A DNA stretch of 64,000 bases from Hyphomicrobiales bacterium (GTDB lineage Bacteria; Pseudomonadota; Alphaproteobacteria; Rhizobiales; Rhizobiaceae), in the NCBI GenBank assembly GCA_900467185.1, contig UBPA01000003.1, forward strand, positions 186,001 to 250,000, in the 5' to 3' direction. Position 1 is the first letter of the stretch. Each line of letters begins with the position of its first letter. Below are positions 20,475 through 29,975 of this stretch, piece by piece. The position numbers and the translations under genes were made by a program. The notes under the pieces are model-generated. The model was not told where the DNA came from. It made no database searches and was given only the letters and a program-made list of their open reading frames with translations.

Positions 20475-21428
20475 TCAGGCAGACAGCTCGGACGCGCCTG
20501 CAACCTGCTTCTCGCGCGCAACCCGCGTGCGCGGCATCGCCGTTTCCACGATATCGTAGGCCGTGGGATCGCTGAACAAAGCCTGCAAGGCATTGGCGTT
20601 CATCTTGTGGCCGCCGCGATAGGACCGGTAGCAGCCGATGAACGGCAGGCCGGCGAGCGCGAGATCGCCGACGGCGTCCAGCGTCTTGTGACGGACGAAC
20701 TCGTCCTTGGCGTAACGCAGGCCCTCGACGTTGATGACCGTATGGTCGTCGGCAATGACGACCGAATTTTCGAGCGAGGAGCCGAGGCCACGGCCGGCCG
20801 CCCACATCCGCTCGACATCGCGCATGAAGCCGAAAGTGCGGGCGCGCGACAGCTCGTTCTTGAAGGTCGCGGCCGTCATGTCGCCCTGCCAGGACTGGCG
20901 ACCGATCAGCGGCGTGTCGAAATCGATCTCAACCTCGAAGCGCATGCCGCCGTCATACGGCACGAATTCCGACCAGGAGGCACCGTTCTCGATGCGCACC
21001 GGCTTCAGGATGCGGATGTAGCGACGCTTGACGGCGAGCGCCTTGATGCCCGTCTGCTCGATGGCCTCGATGAAGGGTGCGGAGCTTCCGTCCATGATCG
21101 GCATTTCTGCGCCGTGAACCTCGACCAGCAGATTGTCGATGCCGACGGCGTAGATCGCCGCCATCACATGCTCGATCGTGGCGATCCAGGTGGCCGGCGA
21201 CGTGCCGAGAATGGTGCAGAGATCCGTATTGCCGACGTTGGACGACACGGCGCGATATTCGCCGAGGACCCGCTCGCCCTCGATGCGCTGGAAGACGATG
21301 CCGGTATTGGCTTCAGCCGGATGGAAGGTGATCGAAACGTCGGCGCCCGAATGCACGCCCGTCCCGCTCAGGGTTGCCTGATCGGCGATCGTCGTCTGGA
21401 ACCCCAGCAGTCCAATTCCCAGTCCCAT
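20475..21428 (-). CDS. lpxC: UDP-3-O-acyl-N-acetylglucosamine deacetylase
   Basis: A 317-residue zinc deacetylase for the committed step of lipid A synthesis. Landmarks are FQTTIADQATLSGTGVHSG, zinc ligand His87 in ATIEHVMAAI, the GAEMPIMDGSSAPF loop, and His247/Asp251 in RHKTLDAVGDLALAG. The long upstream open frame to 21620 is discarded because MGLGIGLLGFQTT starts like the family, with GAAGAG just upstream. The C-terminal tail beyond the catalytic domain is Arg/Lys-containing and short. It is its own unit between two terminators. Confidence 0.95.
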   Translation of the reverse strand: MGLGIGLLGFQTTIADQATLSGTGVHSGADVSITFHPAEANTGIVFQRIEGERVLGEYRAVSSNVGNTDLCTILGTSPATWIATIEHVMAAIYAVGIDNLLVEVHGAEMPIMDGSSAPFIEAIEQTGIKALAVKRRYIRILKPVRIENGASWSEFVPYDGGMRFEVEIDFDTPLIGRQSWQGDMTAATFKNELSRARTFGFMRDVERMWAAGRGLGSSLENSVVIADDHTVINVEGLRYAKDEFVRHKTLDAVGDLALAGLPFIGCYRSYRGGHKMNANALQALFSDPTAYDIVETAMPRTRVAREKQVAGASELSA

Positions 21429-21678
21429 ACTCTTCACTTTCACAATTCTGGCGGCGAACCGCCTCATTCCGTGTCTGCAAGATACGTCTTTGAGCCTCAG
21501 GTCAACCTCTCGACAGCAAGTCGAACTTGCCGCCCCCAGTCTTCGTCGCGATCGGGAGACTTGATATCCGCAAACTTTCCAGCGTGAAGATAAGGCCCTC
21601 GACCGGTCATTCCAAATCACTGTTTCTTTCGCTTTGTAACGCTTCTTCCTCGCGGACTATGTCTCTGCAAAGCTTGTG

Positions 21679-21712
21679 AAAAAAAGGAAAAGCCTGGGCT
21701 TGGGGCCCAGGC
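21679..21712 (-). terminator. Terminator of the ftsQAZ transcript
   Basis: An 8-bp GC-rich stem (GCCTGGGC / GCCCAGGC) with a 5-nt loop lies 29 nt after the ftsZ stop. Reading the minus strand, it is followed by TTTTCCTTTTTTTC. The remainder of the 313-nt ftsZ-lpxC gap should contain the lpxC promoter, which I could not place precisely. Confidence 0.85.
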
Positions 21713-21741
21713 GTTCCGGCAAGGTAGAAGGCGGGTTGAAA

Positions 21742-23529
21742 TCAGTTCGACTGCCGGCGAAGGAAAGCCGGAATTTCGAGCTGATCGTCGTCCTGCGCAC
21801 GCGGCTGCGGGTTCACGCGGCCGCGTTCGTCGAGCGCACCGCGACGCGGTGCGTAGACGCTCGCCTCGGGGGACAGCGGGCGGCGCTGCTGCGACGCAGC
21901 GCTCGGCGCTCCCGAGGTCATGTCCGACGCGACGGAATGATCTTCCTCTTCGCGGCGGCCGAGCGAATTGGTGATTCGCTTGAGAAGGCCCATCGGACCG
22001 CGCTCTTCGTGATGCGCGACGGCCGGCTGGGACCGGTGCTCGGCTTCGGCCTTCACCATCGGCGGGAAGTCCTCGACCTTCGGCATGCGAACCGGTTCCG
22101 GCTGGCGCATCATCGGCGCGGGCTCGTGACGCTGAGCCATCGGCTCATGCGGCATGTGGTGCGCCGGGGCATGCTGGGCATGCATCGGTGCGGCCTGCAT
22201 CGGCTGCGGCTGGTAGACCGGCATCTCGACCGGAGCTTGCTGCATCGGCGCCTGCGGTGCCGGAGCCCGCATGACGGGTGCGGTTTCCGGCGCACCGGCA
22301 AACAGCTTGCTCTGCGGACGGAAGTCGTCCTGGGCCTTTTCGGCCGCGCGCGCCTGGATCAGGAGTTCGCGTTCGATTTCGGCCTGGCGGATGGCTTCGG
22401 CGATGTGATCGGCCTGCGGTGCCTGCGGCTGCGGCGCCGGCTGCTGCATGACGGGTGCCGGCTGGGCCTGCATGGCCGGTGCGGCGGCAGGTGCTGCCGG
22501 ACGCGCGGCGGGCTTGGATGCTACCGGGCGAAAGCTGGCAGTCCGATCGGCCACCTCCGCGGCCGTACGATCGATTCCGGTTGCAACGACGGAGACACGA
22601 ATCATGCCTTCGAGCTCTTCGTCGAACGTCGCGCCGAGAATGATGTTGGCGTCCGGATCGACTTCCTCGCGGATACGCGTCGCGGCTTCGTCGACTTCGA
22701 ACAGGGTCATGTCGCGACCGCCCGTGATCGAGATCAGGAGGCCCTGCGCACCCTTCATCGAGGTTTCGTCGAGAAGCGGGTTGGCGATGGCGGCTTCGGC
22801 AGCGGCCATGGCGCGGCCATCGCCGGAGGCTTCGCCGGTGCCCATCATCGCACGGCCCATCTCGCGCATCACCGAACGAACGTCGGCGAAGTCGAGATTG
22901 ATCAGGCCTTCCTTGACCATGAGGTCGGTGATGCAGGCAACGCCCGAATACAGGACCTGGTCGGCCATCGCGAAAGCATCGGCAAACGTCGTCTTGTCGT
23001 TGGCGATGCGGAAGAGGTTCTGGTTGGGGATGACGATCAGCGTATCGACCGACTTCTGCAGTTCGGCGATGCCCTGATCGGCAAGCCGCATGCGGCGCTG
23101 ACCTTCGAAGTGGAAGGGCTTGGTGACGACGCCGACGGTCAGGATGCCCTTGTTGCGCGCCGCCTGAGCGACGACTGGAGCAGCACCCGTCCCCGTGCCG
23201 CCGCCCATGCCGGCGGTGACGAAGCACATATGCGTGCCGGAGAGGTGATCGATGATTTCGTCGATGCACTCTTCGGCGGCCGCGCGACCGACTTCCGGCT
23301 GCGAACCCGCGCCGAGACCTTCGGTAACGGCCACACCCATCTGGATGATTCGTTCGGCCTTGGTCATGGTCAGCGCCTGGGCGTCCGTGTTGGCGACGAC
23401 GAAGTCGACGCCCTGGAGACCTGCGGTGATCATGTTGTTGACGGCGTTGCCGCCGCCGCCGCCGACACCGATGACAGTGATGCGGGGCTTGAGCTCGGTG
23501 ATATCCGGCTTCTGCAAGTTAATGGTCAT
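21742..23529 (-). CDS. ftsZ: Cell division protein FtsZ
   Basis: A 595-residue tubulin-like GTPase that forms the Z-ring. The GTPase core covers about residues 1-320: [15 protein letters not shown], the tubulin signature [12 protein letters not shown], and the T7 loop [14 protein letters not shown] roughly 250-residue Pro/Ala/Gln/Met-rich linker follows (repeats of MQQAP-, QPQAP- and MPHEP-like motifs). The C-terminal conserved peptide [14 protein letters not shown] binds FtsA and other tethers. The linker is much longer than in E. coli (FtsZ 383 residues) but usual for rhizobial FtsZ. The start is the ATG at 23529 ([10 protein letters not shown]) with AGGAACGGG upstream. Confidence 0.97.
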   Translation of the reverse strand: MTINLQKPDITELKPRITVIGVGGGGGNAVNNMITAGLQGVDFVVANTDAQALTMTKAERIIQMGVAVTEGLGAGSQPEVGRAAAEECIDEIIDHLSGTHMCFVTAGMGGGTGTGAAPVVAQAARNKGILTVGVVTKPFHFEGQRRMRLADQGIAELQKSVDTLIVIPNQNLFRIANDKTTFADAFAMADQVLYSGVACITDLMVKEGLINLDFADVRSVMREMGRAMMGTGEASGDGRAMAAAEAAIANPLLDETSMKGAQGLLISITGGRDMTLFEVDEAATRIREEVDPDANIILGATFDEELEGMIRVSVVATGIDRTAAEVADRTASFRPVASKPAARPAAPAAAPAMQAQPAPVMQQPAPQPQAPQADHIAEAIRQAEIERELLIQARAAEKAQDDFRPQSKLFAGAPETAPVMRAPAPQAPMQQAPVEMPVYQPQPMQAAPMHAQHAPAHHMPHEPMAQRHEPAPMMRQPEPVRMPKVEDFPPMVKAEAEHRSQPAVAHHEERGPMGLLKRITNSLGRREEEDHSVASDMTSGAPSAASQQRRPLSPEASVYAPRRGALDERGRVNPQPRAQDDDQLEIPAFLRRQSN

Positions 23530-23616
23530 TTTACCCGTTCCTTCCTGGTTTCTGGTCGCCTTGCCGAGCCGGCCAGATCTCAATTTACCCTTATGGCGGT
23601 TCTACCTTACGCGAAC

Positions 23617-24948
23617 CTAGAAACTCTCTTTCAGCCACTGGCCCATTCGGGCAAAGCGGCTGTCACCGCCGCCGAGCGCAGACAGCATTCCGCCCTGGGC
23701 AGCATGCGTCTCCATTTCGGCGACCTGCGGATAGATCATCAGGCCGACAGCCGTGGAGAAGGCCGGGCCCTTGGCGGCCGGCGGAAGGCCGGAAACACCG
23801 AGGGGACGACCAATCCGCACGTTGCGGGCGAGAATACGGCGCGCCGCTTCCGGCAGGCCCGTCAGCTGGCTTCCGCCGCCGGTCAGAACGACGCGCTTGC
23901 CGACGATCGGCGAGAAGCCGGAACGCTGGATGCGGTCGCGAATAAGTTCGAGCGTCTCTTCGACGCGGGCACGCACGATTCGCGAGACGAGGGCGCGCGG
24001 CACGTGAGTCGGCTGGTCGCGATCGTCCTCGCCGATCGGCGGAACCGTCACCATCTCGCGCTCGTCGGCATCGTTCGGCATGGCCGAGCCATGGACGACC
24101 TTCAGCCGCTCGGCATCCTCGATCCGGGTCGAGAGACCGCGTGCGAGGTCCGTCGTCACGTGATGACCGCCAAGGCTCACGGCGTCGGCATGCACGAGCT
24201 TGCCTTCCGCAAAGACCGAGATCGTCGTCGTGCCGCCACCCATGTCGATGCAGGCGCAGCCGAGTTCGACCTCGTCATCCACCAGAGCGGAAAGGCCGCT
24301 GGCATAAGGTGTCGCCACGATGCCCTCGACCGAGAGATGCGCGCGGTTGATGCACAGCTCGAGGTTCTTCAGCGCCGCACGCTCGGCCGTCAGCACGTGC
24401 ATATCGACGCCGAGAGTATCGCCGAACATGGCCAGCGGATCGCGAATGCCGCGTTCGCCGTCGAGCGAGAAGCCCGTCGGCAGGGAGTGGAGAATCACGC
24501 GGTCCTGACGCTGCGAGCGCTGGCCGGCGGCGGCAAGAACCCGCTTGAGGTCGGCGCCGTCTACTTCCTGACCGCCGAGATCGACGGAAGCCGTATAGAT
24601 GTCGCTCTGAAGGCGGCCGGCGGAGACGTTGACGATCAGGCTGTCGATGGTCAGCCCGGCCATACGCTCGGCGGCATCGACGGCGAGCCGGACGACGCTT
24701 TCGGCCGCATCCAGATCGGCGATCACGCCGTTCTTCATGCCGTGCGACTTGTGGTGGCCGAGACCGATGACCTCGATCGCATGCGTGCGACCGGGCAGGA
24801 TCTGGCTTTCGGCGCGCGGTGTCAGGCGGCCGATCATGCAGACGACCTTCGTCGAACCGATGTCGAGCACGGAAACGATGTGAGATCGCTTCGCCGACAG
24901 GGGCTTCAGACGCGGCAGGCCGAAATGCGACGAACCGAACAGGCTCAT
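23617..24948 (-). CDS. ftsA: Cell division protein FtsA
   Basis: A 443-residue actin-like ATPase that anchors FtsZ filaments to the inner membrane. Landmarks are IVSVLDIGSTKVVCMIG (phosphate 1), the SHGMKNGVIADLDAAE 1C region, CACIDMGGGTTTISVF (phosphate 2), VVLTGGGSQLTGLPE (adenosine motif) and the C-terminal amphipathic RMGQWLKESF. The ATG overlaps the ftsQ stop by four nt, and ftsZ follows after 87 nt. That gap may hold an extra ftsZ ribosome-binding or promoter element. Confidence 0.96.
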   Translation of the reverse strand: MSLFGSSHFGLPRLKPLSAKRSHIVSVLDIGSTKVVCMIGRLTPRAESQILPGRTHAIEVIGLGHHKSHGMKNGVIADLDAAESVVRLAVDAAERMAGLTIDSLIVNVSAGRLQSDIYTASVDLGGQEVDGADLKRVLAAAGQRSQRQDRVILHSLPTGFSLDGERGIRDPLAMFGDTLGVDMHVLTAERAALKNLELCINRAHLSVEGIVATPYASGLSALVDDEVELGCACIDMGGGTTTISVFAEGKLVHADAVSLGGHHVTTDLARGLSTRIEDAERLKVVHGSAMPNDADEREMVTVPPIGEDDRDQPTHVPRALVSRIVRARVEETLELIRDRIQRSGFSPIVGKRVVLTGGGSQLTGLPEAARRILARNVRIGRPLGVSGLPPAAKGPAFSTAVGLMIYPQVAEMETHAAQGGMLSALGGGDSRFARMGQWLKESF

Positions 24949-25880
24949 ATGCGGTCCTCTTGGCTCTCGATTTTCTTGAGCTGTTTGGTACGGGCTTCAA
25001 GGGCGACCTGTCGGCGCTCTGCGGCGCCGGGGGTCAGTTGGATGGTGGTGCGGTCTTCGAGACGAAGATCGACGGCGGCGATGTCGCGTTCCAGCAGCTG
25101 CTGGCCTTCTTCCATCGTGGACAGCACCTGCATGGCGCGGTCGAGATCCTGCTCGGGCAGCTTCACCATGACGCCGTTGTCGAGAATCAGATCCCAACGA
25201 CGACCGGCGACGCGGACATAGGCCTTCACGCGGCCGGCGATTTCCGGCCAGTCGGCGAAGCGGGCATAGAAGTCGGCCGCAGCCGTTTCCGCATCGCGGC
25301 CGACAAACAGCGGCAGTTCGGCGAACTTGTTGTCGCGCAGCGGCGCGATCACGCTGCCGCTCTTTTCGATGAGCGAGAGATCGGACCCGTGCTGCCAGAT
25401 CCCGAAGGCCTTGCGCTCCTTGAGGTTCACCTCGATCGTGCCGGGATAGACCTTGCGGACCGTCACCTCTTCCACCCAGGGCATCTTGGCGATCGCCTGA
25501 CGGGCGGCATCGATGTCGAGCGCAACGAGAGACGTCGCACCGTCGAGGCCGATTTCCTGGAGAATGTCGATCTCCGATGTCTGGTCATTGCCCGAGATCT
25601 TCACGTCCTCGATAGCAAAGCCGGCGGCCGACGTGGTCGCCTTGGCGACTTCAGGCGTGTGCCCGCCGATCGCCATGCCGTAAAGACCAGTTGCCGCAAA
25701 CAAGGCCAGCGCCGAGACAGTCCCGGTGTAGGGTGCGAAATGGATGCGGCCCGTGCCGAGCGCGACGAAGAAGCGGACGACGCGGCGCAGCGGACGCGGC
25801 AGGACCACATGGCCATCCATGTCCCGGAATTCCTGCGGCGCACGGACGCGCTCCTGGAAACGACCTCTCAACGCAAACAC
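24945..25880 (-). CDS. ftsQ: Cell division protein FtsQ
   Basis: A 311-residue bitopic divisome protein. It has a cytoplasmic N-terminus, one transmembrane helix at about residues 55-75 ([20 protein letters not shown]), and a POTRA domain ([25 protein letters not shown]). The beta domain follows ([29 protein letters not shown]). It scaffolds the FtsLB complex at midcell. The start is GTG at 25880, lying inside the end of ddl (13-nt overlap), and the stop overlaps ftsA; both junctions imply coupled translation. Confidence 0.93.
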   Translation of the reverse strand: MFALRGRFQERVRAPQEFRDMDGHVVLPRPLRRVVRFFVALGTGRIHFAPYTGTVSALALFAATGLYGMAIGGHTPEVAKATTSAAGFAIEDVKISGNDQTSEIDILQEIGLDGATSLVALDIDAARQAIAKMPWVEEVTVRKVYPGTIEVNLKERKAFGIWQHGSDLSLIEKSGSVIAPLRDNKFAELPLFVGRDAETAAADFYARFADWPEIAGRVKAYVRVAGRRWDLILDNGVMVKLPEQDLDRAMQVLSTMEEGQQLLERDIAAVDLRLEDRTTIQLTPGAAERRQVALEARTKQLKKIESQEDRI

Positions 25881-26794
25881 GACGCATCCTCCACGATCCA
25901 GCTGAGGAACTCACCAAAGGAATGGCCGGCATGAACCGCCATTTCAGGAACCAGCGATGTCGGGGTCATGCCCGGCTGCGTGTTGATTTCGAGCCAGATC
26001 AGTTCGCCGTCTTCGGACGCGCTTTCGTCGAGACGGAAGTCGGAGCGGCTGACACCACGGCACCCCATCGCATGATGTGCCGCAACGGCCAGTCTTTGTA
26101 TGTTTTGGTAAATATTCGGTAAAATTTCTGCCGGAATGACATGCTTCGAGCCACCGGCCACATATTTCGCATCGAAGTCGTAAAAGGCGTGGCCCTGCGG
26201 AATGATCTCGGTCACGCCAAGGGCTTCGCCGCCCATCACGCCGCAAGTAAATTCGCGGCCGGGAATGTACCGTTCGACCATCACGAGGTCGCCATAGCGC
26301 CATTCGCTGGAGGTGATGATCTGCGGCGGGTGCGACTGGTCCTTCTGGACGATGACGACGCCGAAGCTCGACCCCTCGCGCACCGGCTTGACCACGTAGG
26401 GCGTGGGAATCGGATGGTCCTGAGCGAAATCGTGGCGGTTCATGACCTTCGCCTCGGCGACGGGAATGCCCGCAGCCTTCGCAACGATCTTTGCCTGCCC
26501 CTTGTCCATGGCCAGCGACGAGGCCAGCACGCCGGAATGGGTATAGGGGATTTCAAGGTATTCCAGGATGCCCTGGATCGTGCCGTCTTCGCCGAACGGC
26601 CCGTGCAGCGCGTTGAACGCCACATCCGGGCGCAAGGCGCCGAGAACCGTCGCGATATCCCGATCGACATCCACGCGGGTAACGCGATAGCCGAAGGCTT
26701 CCAGGGCATCGGCACAGGCGGCGCCCGAAGACAGGCTGACCGGCCGCTCCGACGAGAAGCCCCCCATCAGCACTGCGACGTGTTTGCCACTCAT
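25868..26794 (-). CDS. ddl: D-alanine--D-alanine ligase
   Basis: A 308-residue ATP-grasp ligase that makes the D-Ala-D-Ala dipeptide for UDP-MurNAc-pentapeptide. Landmarks are [78 protein letters not shown] and [18 protein letters not shown] (metal ligands). The frame opens at 26809, but [12 protein letters not shown] at 26794 matches the family start. It is the first gene of the ddl-ftsQ-ftsA-ftsZ block, separated from murB by an opposite-strand transporter. Confidence 0.95.
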   Translation of the reverse strand: MSGKHVAVLMGGFSSERPVSLSSGAACADALEAFGYRVTRVDVDRDIATVLGALRPDVAFNALHGPFGEDGTIQGILEYLEIPYTHSGVLASSLAMDKGQAKIVAKAAGIPVAEAKVMNRHDFAQDHPIPTPYVVKPVREGSSFGVVIVQKDQSHPPQIITSSEWRYGDLVMVERYIPGREFTCGVMGGEALGVTEIIPQGHAFYDFDAKYVAGGSKHVIPAEILPNIYQNIQRLAVAAHHAMGCRGVSRSDFRLDESASEDGELIWLEINTQPGMTPTSLVPEMAVHAGHSFGEFLSWIVEDASCLR

Positions 26795-27251
26795 GAAAAC
26801 CCCCGACATTTCTGACCCATTCTGCGGCGGCGAAGCGACCGGTTCGAACCCGACTCAAAGCCTGCCTGCCTGCACTCACTAAAGCGTCATTAAGGTTAAC
26901 GAACCGTTTACTTTCGTTAACCAGGTGCGGTGAGCGGTACGTCCGGGAGGGTCTTTCGACACGGCAGCTGCCCCCTGTGTTGAAAATGGCACGGGTGCGG
27001 AGCCTGCACGGCTGCCGTCGATTCCCCGGCGCTTTCCTGTCGAATGAAGCGCCCTCTCCGCGCTTTCGCCCAAAGACAAGGCAGCGATAAGGCGACACGG
27101 CAATCGGCTATGCGACATCGTTCCACCTCGCGCGATGCCGTCGGACAATGCGCCATATTCTTGCGCAAAAAGGGTTTCTTCCGACATTAACTTGCCGTAA
27201 GAAGCCGTCAGCTACCTATGAGGGTGGCGGATCCTCAACACGGACAAGATC
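26795..27251. promoter_or_regulatory. Divergent control region of ddl-ftsQAZ and the MFS gene
   Basis: This 457-nt gap has no convincing gene. An AT-rich stretch at 26886-26922 contains GTTAAC twice and a CtrA-like box, TTAA-N7-TTTAC, at 26896-26911, about 100 nt upstream of ddl. A potential long hairpin pairs ACGGCAGC (near 26958) with GCTGCCGT (near 27012). I could not assign promoter hexamers. A 102-codon minus-strand frame here is not supported. Confidence 0.4.
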
Positions 27252-28556
27252 ATGAGCAACGCGATATCTGCGGTATCGTCGAAGGCAGATGTCTTGGACG
27301 CACGCGCTACCAATTCCCCGGCTCGCGTGCTCCTGGCGAGCCTCGTCGGCACCACCATCGAATTTTTCGATTTCTACGTCTACGCGACGGCTGCCGTTCT
27401 GGTGTTCCCGACGCTGTTCTTCCCGAACAGCGATCCGACGACGGCACTGCTGGCCTCCTTCGCCACCTTCTCCATCGCCTTCTTCGCCCGCCCGCTCGGC
27501 GCTGTCGTCTTCGGGCATTACGGAGATCGCGTCGGCCGTAAGACCACGCTGGTCGCAGCCCTCCTGACGATGGGCATCTCCACCGTCATCATCGGCCTCC
27601 TCCCCTCCTACGAATCGATCGGCGTTCTCGCACCGCTGCTGCTGGCACTGTGCCGGTTCGGTCAGGGCTTCGGCCTCGGTGGCGAGTGGGGCGGTGCCGT
27701 TCTGCTGGCGACGGAAAATGCTCCCGAAGGCAAGAAAAGCTGGTACGGCATGTTCCCGCAGCTCGGCGCGCCTGTCGGCCTCTTCCTCTCCTCCGGCGTC
27801 TTCTGGCTGCTGCTGCACGTGATGTCGCAGGAAGCGCTGCTCAGCTGGGGCTGGCGCGTGCCGTTCATCGCCTCGATCCTGCTGATCGCCGTCGGTCTCT
27901 GGGTCCGCCTCTCCATCACCGAGACGCCCGCGTTCCAGAAGACCATCGACAGCCACGAGCGCGTTCAGGTTCCGGTCGTCGAACTCTTCCGCAACCACAA
28001 GCGCAGCCTGGTTCTCGGCACCTTCGTGGCGCTCGCCACCTTCGTGCTGTTCTACATCGGCTCGGCCTATCTTCTGTCCTACAACATCAAGGTCCTGAAG
28101 CTGCCCTTCGTCGATGCCCTGGAAATCCAGCTGCTCGGCGCCGTCCTCTTCGGCATCTTCATTCCGATCGCCGGCAAGCTTGCCGAGCGCTTCGGCCGCC
28201 GCGAGATCCTGATCGGCGTCACCGTGCTGATCGGCATCTTCTCCTTCTTCCTGCCGGGTCTGCTGACAAGCGGTGAAGCGAGCGTCGTCCTGTTCGTCGT
28301 CATCGGCATGGCGCTGATGGGCATCACCTATGGTCTGATCGGAACGGCGCTCGCCGCACCCTTCCCGACCAATGTGCGCTACACGGGCTCCTCGATCACC
28401 TTCAACTTCGCCGGCATCTTCGGTGCCTCGCTCGCGCCCTACATCGCCACCTACCTGCAAGCGACCTATGGCATGACGGCTGTCGGCTACTACCTTCTGT
28501 TCGCAACCGTCATCACACTCATCTGCATTTTGCTCTCGGGCAAAAACGAAGTCTGA
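27252..28556 (+). CDS. MFS transporter, metabolite:H+ symporter (MHS) type
   Basis: A 434-residue, 12-helix major facilitator. Marks of the ProP/ShiA/KgtP-like MHS family are TTIEFFDFYVYATAA in helix 1, FFARPLGAVVFGHYGDRVGRKTTLV between helices 2 and 3, RFGQGFGLGGEWGGAVLLATE in helix 4-5, and WRVPFIASILLIAVGLWVRLSITETPAF after helix 6. Substrates of this group are osmolytes, dicarboxylates or shikimate-like acids; this one cannot be resolved. It lies on the opposite strand inside the dcw cluster and ends at a strong terminator. Confidence 0.88.
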   Translation: MSNAISAVSSKADVLDARATNSPARVLLASLVGTTIEFFDFYVYATAAVLVFPTLFFPNSDPTTALLASFATFSIAFFARPLGAVVFGHYGDRVGRKTTLVAALLTMGISTVIIGLLPSYESIGVLAPLLLALCRFGQGFGLGGEWGGAVLLATENAPEGKKSWYGMFPQLGAPVGLFLSSGVFWLLLHVMSQEALLSWGWRVPFIASILLIAVGLWVRLSITETPAFQKTIDSHERVQVPVVELFRNHKRSLVLGTFVALATFVLFYIGSAYLLSYNIKVLKLPFVDALEIQLLGAVLFGIFIPIAGKLAERFGRREILIGVTVLIGIFSFFLPGLLTSGEASVVLFVVIGMALMGITYGLIGTALAAPFPTNVRYTGSSITFNFAGIFGASLAPYIATYLQATYGMTAVGYYLLFATVITLICILLSGKNEV

Positions 28557-28582
28557 GTTCAAGCAGAATCAGAACAAACAAA

Positions 28583-28613
28583 AAGGCCGCGATGTCACTG
28601 ACATCGCGGCCTT
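28583..28613. terminator. Bidirectional terminator between MFS gene and murB operon
   Basis: A perfect 14-bp stem (AAGGCCGCGATGTC / GACATCGCGGCCTT) with a 3-nt loop. On the minus strand it is followed by TTTGTTTGTTC, ending the murC-murB-small ORF transcript. On the plus strand it is followed by CTTATATG, ending the MFS gene. Confidence 0.9.
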
Positions 28614-28633
28614 CTTATATGATAGGGCGAGGG

Positions 28634-28759
28634 TCACTCCCCGGGATGCAGCCTGTCACGACGCCCGGATCTCCACTCGGAAATCCAGATCGCACCCCAG
28701 ACGGAAGCTGCCAGCAAAACGGGCAGAAGATAGAGGTAAAAGATGGTCCCGAATGTCAC
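28634..28759 (-). CDS. Small membrane protein, 41 residues, end of the murB operon
   Basis: A GTG-started frame of 41 codons whose start overlaps the stop of the upstream 81-residue ORF by four nt (GTGA). It encodes one transmembrane helix (TIFYLYLLPVLLAASVWGAIWI) followed by a charged C-terminal tail (SEWRSGRRDRLHPGE). It lies 21 nt before the bidirectional terminator, so it is the last gene of the mur transcript. I do not recognise the family. The coupling, the membrane-like composition and the basic-residue distribution support a genuine short protein. Confidence 0.5.
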   Translation of the reverse strand: MTFGTIFYLYLLPVLLAASVWGAIWISEWRSGRRDRLHPGE

Positions 28760-29001
28760 TGCTTAAGTTTCCCGAGCATATGTCTTGCTGCCCAATGTAA
28801 GACGAGCGCTGTTAAAAGCCAAGTGATCGTCGAAATAGCAAGCGGCGCTGACAGACCGAACAGCACTTGCCCGTTCGCAAGCGACACAACCGGCGTTATG
28901 AACCTAGCCGCAATGGACGCCGTCGCGAGGCGGTCGATCGAATTGGCAGCGAGCTTCACCCGCTCATTGTGAACGAGAGGCGAATCGCTACCGCTCGCCA
29001 T
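28756..29001 (-). CDS. Small hypothetical membrane protein, 81 residues, coupled to murB
   Basis: An 81-residue frame starting at an ATG that shares one base with the murB stop (TGATG). The first half (SGSDSPLVHNERVKLAANSIDRLATASIAARFITP) could form an amphipathic helix. The second half is hydrophobic (LAISTITWLLTALVLHWAARHMLG), suggesting one or two membrane passes. No family is recognised. Because it lies directly between murB and a second tiny membrane ORF with overlapping codons, it is probably translated with murB. A role in envelope assembly is only suggested by this position. Confidence 0.6.
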   Translation of the reverse strand: MASGSDSPLVHNERVKLAANSIDRLATASIAARFITPVVSLANGQVLFGLSAPLAISTITWLLTALVLHWAARHMLGKLKQ

Positions 29002-29975
29002 CACACCGTCGCCCGGCCCAGAAACTCCCTCACCTCATAACCGGCCATGAATTTGCCGATCCGCTTGATCTCCCATTCAAGCTTGACGCCGGAATGCTCC
29101 ATCACGCGCTGGCGCACGGTTTCGCCGAGATATTCGAGCTCGTAGCCGCTCGCCTGCCCCGTATTGATCATGAAATTGCAATGCATCGGCGACATCTGGG
29201 CGCCGCCGATCATCATGCCGCGGCAGCCGGCTTCGTCGATCAGCTTCCAGGCGGAATGCCCTTCCGGATTTTTAAAGGTCGAGCCGCCGGTCTTCTCGCG
29301 GATCGGCTGAACCGTTTCGCGGTGCTGCCGCACGGCATCCATGTCGGCGCGGATCTTCGCCTTGTCCTCGGGATAGCCCTCGAATACGGCATGCGTGAAA
29401 ATCAATTCCTTCGGCGCGCTGGAATGCCGGTAGCTGTAGCCCATGTCGGCATTGCTCAGCACGTGCGTCTCGCCTTGACGATCAACGGCATGCACCTCGA
29501 CCACCCGCTCGTGCGTCTCGCCGCCATTCGCGCCCGCGTTCATGCGCAACGCCCCGCCGACGGTGCCGGGGATACCGTAGTAGAAGAAAAAGCCGCCGAT
29601 GCCGTGATCGAGCGTCATCGCCGCGAGGTTCTTGTCCGGGCAAATCGCGCCGGCTTTCACGCGGTTGTCGCCCACACGTTCGATATCACCAAAGCCCTTG
29701 GCAGAGAGGCGGATCACGACACCGGGAATTCCGCCGTCGCGCACCAGCAGGTTGGAGCCGACGCCGGCCACCATCACCGGCACATCTTCGGGAACGAGCT
29801 TCAGGAACGTCACGAGATCATCGACGTCGTGCGGCTGGAACATCAGCTCGGCCAGTCCACCGGCGCGGAACCACGTCACGCGGTCCATGGGCGCATCCGG
29901 CGTCAGCCGTCCCCGAAGCGCGTTGACGCCCTCGCCAAGCGATGCGAGCAGCTTTGTTCCGTCGACCTGTTTCAT
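29001..29975 (-). CDS. murB: UDP-N-acetylmuramate dehydrogenase
   Basis: A 324-residue FAD enzyme that reduces UDP-GlcNAc-enolpyruvate to UDP-MurNAc with NADPH. Landmarks are [31 protein letters not shown] (FAD binding), [29 protein letters not shown] and [10 protein letters not shown] (catalytic Ser), then a C-terminal Glu in [12 protein letters not shown]. It is a type without the extra loop of E. coli MurB. The ATG at 29975 overlaps the murC stop by four nt; the longer frame to 30038 is rejected. Confidence 0.95.
   Translation of the reverse strand: MKQVDGTKLLASLGEGVNALRGRLTPDAPMDRVTWFRAGGLAELMFQPHDVDDLVTFLKLVPEDVPVMVAGVGSNLLVRDGGIPGVVIRLSAKGFGDIERVGDNRVKAGAICPDKNLAAMTLDHGIGGFFFYYGIPGTVGGALRMNAGANGGETHERVVEVHAVDRQGETHVLSNADMGYSYRHSSAPKELIFTHAVFEGYPEDKAKIRADMDAVRQHRETVQPIREKTGGSTFKNPEGHSAWKLIDEAGCRGMMIGGAQMSPMHCNFMINTGQASGYELEYLGETVRQRVMEHSGVKLEWEIKRIGKFMAGYEVREFLGRATV

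Noticed and set aside
21676-25221. 1181-codon open frame antisense to ftsZ, ftsA and part of ftsQ
   Set aside because: Shadow frame produced by high GC third positions opposite well-identified genes; no start context and a composition rich in Arg/His/Gly/Asp typical of antisense translation.
26879-27187. 102-codon minus-strand ORF in the ddl upstream gap
   Set aside because: No ribosome-binding site, no recognisable domain or membrane pattern, and it covers the likely promoter region.
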